A stretch of 8,612 nucleotides of DNA from an uncultured Eubacteriales bacterium. GTDB taxonomy: Bacteria; Bacillota; Clostridia; Christensenellales; Borkfalkiaceae. The notes beneath the pieces are model-generated. The model ran no database searches and had not been told where the DNA came from. It saw only the letters and a program-made list of their open reading frames with translations. Numbering within the stretch: position 1 is the stretch's first letter; the number at the start of each line of letters is the position of its first letter. Location of the stretch: assembly GCA_900556195.1 (NCBI GenBank), contig USOJ01000029.1, positions 1 through 8,612 of the forward strand, written 5' to 3'. Made by a program: the position numbers and the translations under genes. Of this stretch, positions 5,799-8,612 are shown one piece after another.

Positions 5799-6499
5799 TT
5801 TTTAAGTCCCGAATCGCAATTTTCGTCTATCGTTTCTTCATTGACTTCTTCGTCGGTCAGTTCTTTCGGAAATAATTCGATTTTAATTTTAAGAGTATTT
5901 TCGTCAAACGGAAATTCGGTTTTATCGCCGATAACGCCGAATTTTGCGTTTATTTCGGATAATTCTTCGTTAAAACTCGTAATTCCGTCCGTTATAACGT
6001 CGTCTATCCTATCTAAAAATTCGTCTCTGATTTTAGCAAAACCGTTTTCGGATGAAGAATAAACCGCTTTCAGCGTAGAGATATCGTCTTTTAATTTATC
6101 CGAAAGGGGCTTTAAGCGATTATTTATCGTAACGTTAAGCGTAGAAACTCTGTCCATTGCGCGCGAGAGTTTCTTTTCCGTTTCGGATTTTAAGTCGTCG
6201 CTGACGGCAGATAACTCTTTCCTTAAAGTAACGAGTTTCGCCTGCGCTTCGGAATATTCCGCGCTCTTATAAAATTCTTTTTTGCGCCTGCCGATTTCCT
6301 TCTTTAAGTCTTCGATTTCGCCTAAAAGTCCGGTTGCGCAATCGTTGAACGCGGCGGACAATTGTCCGTATGATTGCCGTTTGACTTTGTCGATATTACG
6401 CAATATCTCTTCGGAGTACTTTTCTTTCAATTCTTTGACTATTTCTTCGTAACTTTCGTTCACGTCGTCGACAATTATCGGTTTTTCGTCGTTATACAT
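5795..6499 (-). CDS. Unrecognised acidic coiled-coil protein
   Basis: A 234-residue soluble protein that I do not recognise as a named family. It has no signal peptide and no membrane segment. Residues 16-185 are almost entirely charged helix with heptad-like spacing (for example EEIVKELKEKYSEEILRNI and DLKKEIGRRKKEF), broken near residues 45-60 and 129-133. This suggests two or more coiled-coil segments. Both ends are acidic, and a short beta-like patch (TLKIKIELFPKEL, 202-214) precedes the acidic tail. It starts 8 nt inside the end of rluB (ATG at 6499, rluB TAA at 6494-6492), so it belongs to the gerW-dacF-rluB transcript and is translationally coupled. Base and codon use look like its neighbours, so there is no sign of recent transfer. 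A structural or scaffold role is possible but unsupported. Confidence 0.85.
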   Translation of the reverse strand: MYNDEKPIIVDDVNESYEEIVKELKEKYSEEILRNIDKVKRQSYGQLSAAFNDCATGLLGEIEDLKKEIGRRKKEFYKSAEYSEAQAKLVTLRKELSAVSDDLKSETEKKLSRAMDRVSTLNVTINNRLKPLSDKLKDDISTLKAVYSSSENGFAKIRDEFLDRIDDVITDGITSFNEELSEINAKFGVIGDKTEFPFDENTLKIKIELFPKELTDEEVNEETIDENCDSGLKN

Positions 6500-7196
6500 T
6501 TTTCAAATACTCAACTTCTTCAGCGGTAAGTTTGCGGACTTCGCCCCTGTTAAGACCCCGAAGCGGCATGTCCCCTATTTTGATTCTCTTTAAGAAATCT
6601 ACGTTTTTACCGACGCTCTCGAACATTTTTCTGATTTCGCGGTTTCTGCCTTCCGAAATTGTAACGTGCAATTTAGTATAATCTTTACAACTTTCGATTA
6701 TCTTAACCGAGCACTTTTTTGTCATTTTACCGTCAATCATAACGCCGTTTCTTATCTTTTCGACCGCTTTTTCGGGAGTTTCGCCCTCGGTTTTTACGAG
6801 ATAAGTCTTCGGAATTTCATTGCTTGGATGCGTAAGACGATTTGCGAGATCTCCGTCGTTTGTAAAAATCAACATTCCTTCGGAATCGTAGTCGAGCCTG
6901 CCTACGGGGAAAAGCCTTGCCGTGTTTTTAGGCAGTAAGTCCATAACCGTTTTTCTGCCCTTCTCGTCTTTTACTGTGCAAACGTAGCCTTTCGGCTTGT
7001 TCATTACGTAATATTCGAATTTTTTTGCAAGCGCGACTCTTTTACCGTCGACGGAAACGCTGTCGGAATATTCGTTTACTTCGACGCCGGGTTTAACAAC
7101 TTTTCCGTTTACCTTTACTCTGCCTTCCGCTATTATTTCGTCGCATGCCCTGCGGCTTGCGACTCCGCATTCCGCTAAATATTTATTTATTCTCAT
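6492..7196 (-). CDS. rluB: rRNA pseudouridine synthase, RsuA/RluB family
   Basis: A 234-residue enzyme. It has an N-terminal S4 RNA-binding domain (residues 1-50; MRINKYLAECGVASRRACDE with a VKVNGKVV turn) followed by the pseudouridine synthase domain. The catalytic motif is GRLDYDSEGMLIFTNDG, with D102 as the expected nucleophilic Asp. MNKPKGYVCT (65-74), TYLVK, and EGRNREIRKMFESVG are also typical of the family. By homology to RluB (YpuL in B. subtilis) it should convert a uridine of 23S rRNA to pseudouridine; the exact site cannot be read from the sequence, and RsuA-like 16S specificity is possible. It begins 18 nt after the dacF stop, with an AGGG at 9 nt as a modest Shine-Dalgarno. A location beside dacF and gerW is usual in Clostridia. 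Confidence 0.93.
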   Translation of the reverse strand: MRINKYLAECGVASRRACDEIIAEGRVKVNGKVVKPGVEVNEYSDSVSVDGKRVALAKKFEYYVMNKPKGYVCTVKDEKGRKTVMDLLPKNTARLFPVGRLDYDSEGMLIFTNDGDLANRLTHPSNEIPKTYLVKTEGETPEKAVEKIRNGVMIDGKMTKKCSVKIIESCKDYTKLHVTISEGRNREIRKMFESVGKNVDFLKRIKIGDMPLRGLNRGEVRKLTAEEVEYLKNV

Positions 7197-7214
7197 TAGT
7201 ATCTGCCCTGTTGG

Positions 7215-8270
7215 TTACTTCGTATTCAGTGTATAGATATTTTCCGAAAAAATCAACTGTTTTGAGCAATAAATTCTAATTTCGCCTACGCTTTCGCCTA
7301 TTTTGAAGTTCAACGGTAAAGTTTCTGGTAAATTCAACTCGACTTTTACGTCGTCTTTTTCGCTTATCGGGTAGGAAAAACCTCTTTTAACGCTTAAATC
7401 GTAAGCGAATTTTCTGTCGGGAGTAAACGCAACGTAATTAAATCTCGTTTCGTCGAATAATTTAACTAATTTATATTCGGAAAAGGCGGTTTTAAGCAAT
7501 TCTTCGCTTCTTTCAAACATCTGCGGACTATTAAGCACTACGGAAACCGCTTTCATTCCGTTTACCGTCGCGCTTCCGACTAAACATCTTCCCGCTTGTT
7601 TCGTATAACCCGTCTTGACTCCGTCGGCGCCGTCAAAAAAATTAAGTAATTTATTCTTGTTTTTCCATATTCTTTTTTCGCCGCTTTTAATTTCGGTCGC
7701 AACGTAAGTTTTCGTAGATACTATCGTAGCAAACAACTCGTTTTGTAAGGCGTGGCAAGTTATCTTGCATAAATCTTCTGCAGTGGTATAATGGTTTTTA
7801 CACGGTAAACCATGCGGATTTTTGAAACTACTATCCGTCGCCCCGTATTTTTTTGCGGTATCGTTCATTAAATTGCAAAAATCGGCGATATTACCGCAAC
7901 AAAATACGGCGAGCGTTTCGGCGCAATCGTTTCCCGACCTTAACAATAAACCGTACAAAAGATCTCTGACGGTAAATTTGTCACCTTCTTTTAGATACAC
8001 GCTGCTTCCTTCAACGCCTACGGTTTCTTTACCTACTTCTACTACCGAATTCACGTCGCAATTTTCGATAATCGTTATCGCGGTTACTATTTTAGTGGTG
8101 CTTGCCATAGGTAATTTTTCTTTTTCGTTATGAGAATATAAAAGTCTTCCGCTTGAAACCTCCATAACCGCTTCGGCGGACGACTGCGTATATTCCGCTT
8201 GAACGAAAGTATATTTGTTAAAAATTACGCATATCGTAAAAAGTAGTAATAATATTGATATTTTCTTCAT
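7215..8270 (-). CDS. dacF: D-alanyl-D-alanine carboxypeptidase (DacF-like, peptidase S11)
   Basis: A 351-residue low-molecular-weight penicillin-binding protein. A signal peptide spans residues 1-25, with likely cleavage after VQA. The three active-site motifs are present: S57-T-T-K60 (nucleophile Ser and general base Lys), S112-G-N114, and K219-T-G221. The region after about residue 265 is a small beta-rich PBP5-type C-terminal domain. No clear C-terminal amphipathic membrane anchor is seen, and it is a little shorter than B. subtilis DacF. The enzyme removes the terminal D-Ala from peptidoglycan stem peptides outside the membrane and so limits cross-linking. DacF in B. subtilis is forespore-expressed and tunes cortex cross-linking; the same role is inferred from the neighbours. 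The ATG overlaps the gerW TGA by 4 nt (ATGA), and no Shine-Dalgarno is visible. Confidence 0.94.
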   Translation of the reverse strand: MKKISILLLLFTICVIFNKYTFVQAEYTQSSAEAVMEVSSGRLLYSHNEKEKLPMASTTKIVTAITIIENCDVNSVVEVGKETVGVEGSSVYLKEGDKFTVRDLLYGLLLRSGNDCAETLAVFCCGNIADFCNLMNDTAKKYGATDSSFKNPHGLPCKNHYTTAEDLCKITCHALQNELFATIVSTKTYVATEIKSGEKRIWKNKNKLLNFFDGADGVKTGYTKQAGRCLVGSATVNGMKAVSVVLNSPQMFERSEELLKTAFSEYKLVKLFDETRFNYVAFTPDRKFAYDLSVKRGFSYPISEKDDVKVELNLPETLPLNFKIGESVGEIRIYCSKQLIFSENIYTLNTK

Positions 8271-8612
8271 TTTTTAATTTTTTCTATAAATTCTTCAACC
8301 GTGTCGAAAAGCCGAGTATAAACGTCTTTATCGGTTGAAATCAATTTTACCCCCGTATCGTTACTCGTTAAAAAACCTATCGGTTTCATCGATATAACGG
8401 CGCCGCTGCCGCCCGCAAACGGGCTGTCTTGTCCCGCTTTCAGTTGTTTTATTTCGCCGTATTCTCCACCGCCCGTCATAAGCCCCATCGAAACTTTACA
8501 CACAGGTATAACCGTACTTCCGTCAGGCATAATCATAGGCTTTCCCACTACCGCGTTTACGTCAATCATATCGCTTAAATCATTCATCGACGCACACATT
8601 AAATCTTTTATT
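8267..8612 (-). CDS. gerW: GerW/YtfJ spore germination protein (5' end outside window)
   Basis: The C-terminal 114 or so residues of a GerW family sporulation protein. Visible features are IDVNAVVGKP, the PDGSTVIPVCKVSMG strand, a glycine-rich MTGGGEYG turn, and GGSGAVISMKPIGFLTS. All are characteristic of YtfJ. A Met is available at 8599, but the frame stays open to the window edge. The upstream codons read IKDL directly before MCASMNDLSDMIDVN, which fits the conserved N-terminal helix of the family (compare IQGLM...MESIKEMIDVN). The true start therefore lies beyond 8612. In B. subtilis YtfJ is a forespore protein made under sigma-F and is needed for normal germination; its biochemical function is unknown. 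It is the upstream gene of the dacF-rluB operon, overlapping dacF by 4 nt. Confidence 0.9.
   Translation of the reverse strand, partial: IKDLMCASMNDLSDMIDVNAVVGKPMIMPDGSTVIPVCKVSMGLMTGGGEYGEIKQLKAGQDSPFAGGSGAVISMKPIGFLTSNDTGVKLISTDKDVYTRLFDTVEEFIEKIKK

Noticed and set aside
1..8612. Mobile element, prophage, defence system or CRISPR array
   Set aside because: All genes are co-oriented, tightly spaced spore or housekeeping genes of uniform base composition. No transposase, integrase, long terminal repeats or spaced repeats were seen.

Overview
This window is an 8.6 kb, gap-poor chromosomal segment with every gene on the minus strand, read from the high to the low coordinates. The gene content (GerW/YtfJ, DacF, SpoVAC-AD-AE, YunB) marks an endospore-forming Firmicute. 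The three-gene spoVA set without spoVAA, AB or AF, and the gerW-dacF-rluB and U32-mutS2 neighbourhoods, point to class Clostridia, probably an uncultured lineage. I cannot name a genus. No mobile element, CRISPR array, tRNA or rRNA was seen, and no stretch over 300 bases lacks a gene.

In transcription order, block 1 (8612 to about 5795) is a tightly packed operon. It holds gerW (start lies beyond the window edge), dacF (4-nt overlap with gerW), rluB (18-nt offset), and an unrecognised acidic coiled-coil protein overlapping rluB by 8 nt. Block 2 (5763-4990) is a compact M19 dipeptidase with its own putative promoter. Block 3 (4992-3049) is spoVAC-spoVAD-spoVAE, the dipicolinic acid channel operon, preceded by a good candidate forespore sigma-G promoter whose -35 begins on the stop codon of the dipeptidase gene. 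Block 4 (2993-2323) is yunB, ending in a strong intrinsic terminator. Block 5 (2321-1) is a U32/RlhA-like protein followed by the start of mutS2, which overlaps it by one base.

The genes are largely a spore-formation set: cortex peptidoglycan trimming (DacF), germination (GerW), DPA uptake and release (SpoVA) and a mother-cell sporulation protein (YunB). They are mixed with RNA-modification and ribosome-associated housekeeping genes (RluB, U32, MutS2).

The most interesting signal is in the expression signals. Three genes that each follow an intergenic gap (the M19 dipeptidase, yunB and U32) have a -10-like hexamer ending only 5-6 nt upstream of the ATG and no Shine-Dalgarno sequence. That predicts leaderless mRNAs. 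Internal operon genes in the same window (mutS2, spoVAE) have canonical Shine-Dalgarno sequences. A second oddity is spoVAC, where a perfect AAGGAGG lies inside the predicted reading frame with only an ACG codon at the right spacing.
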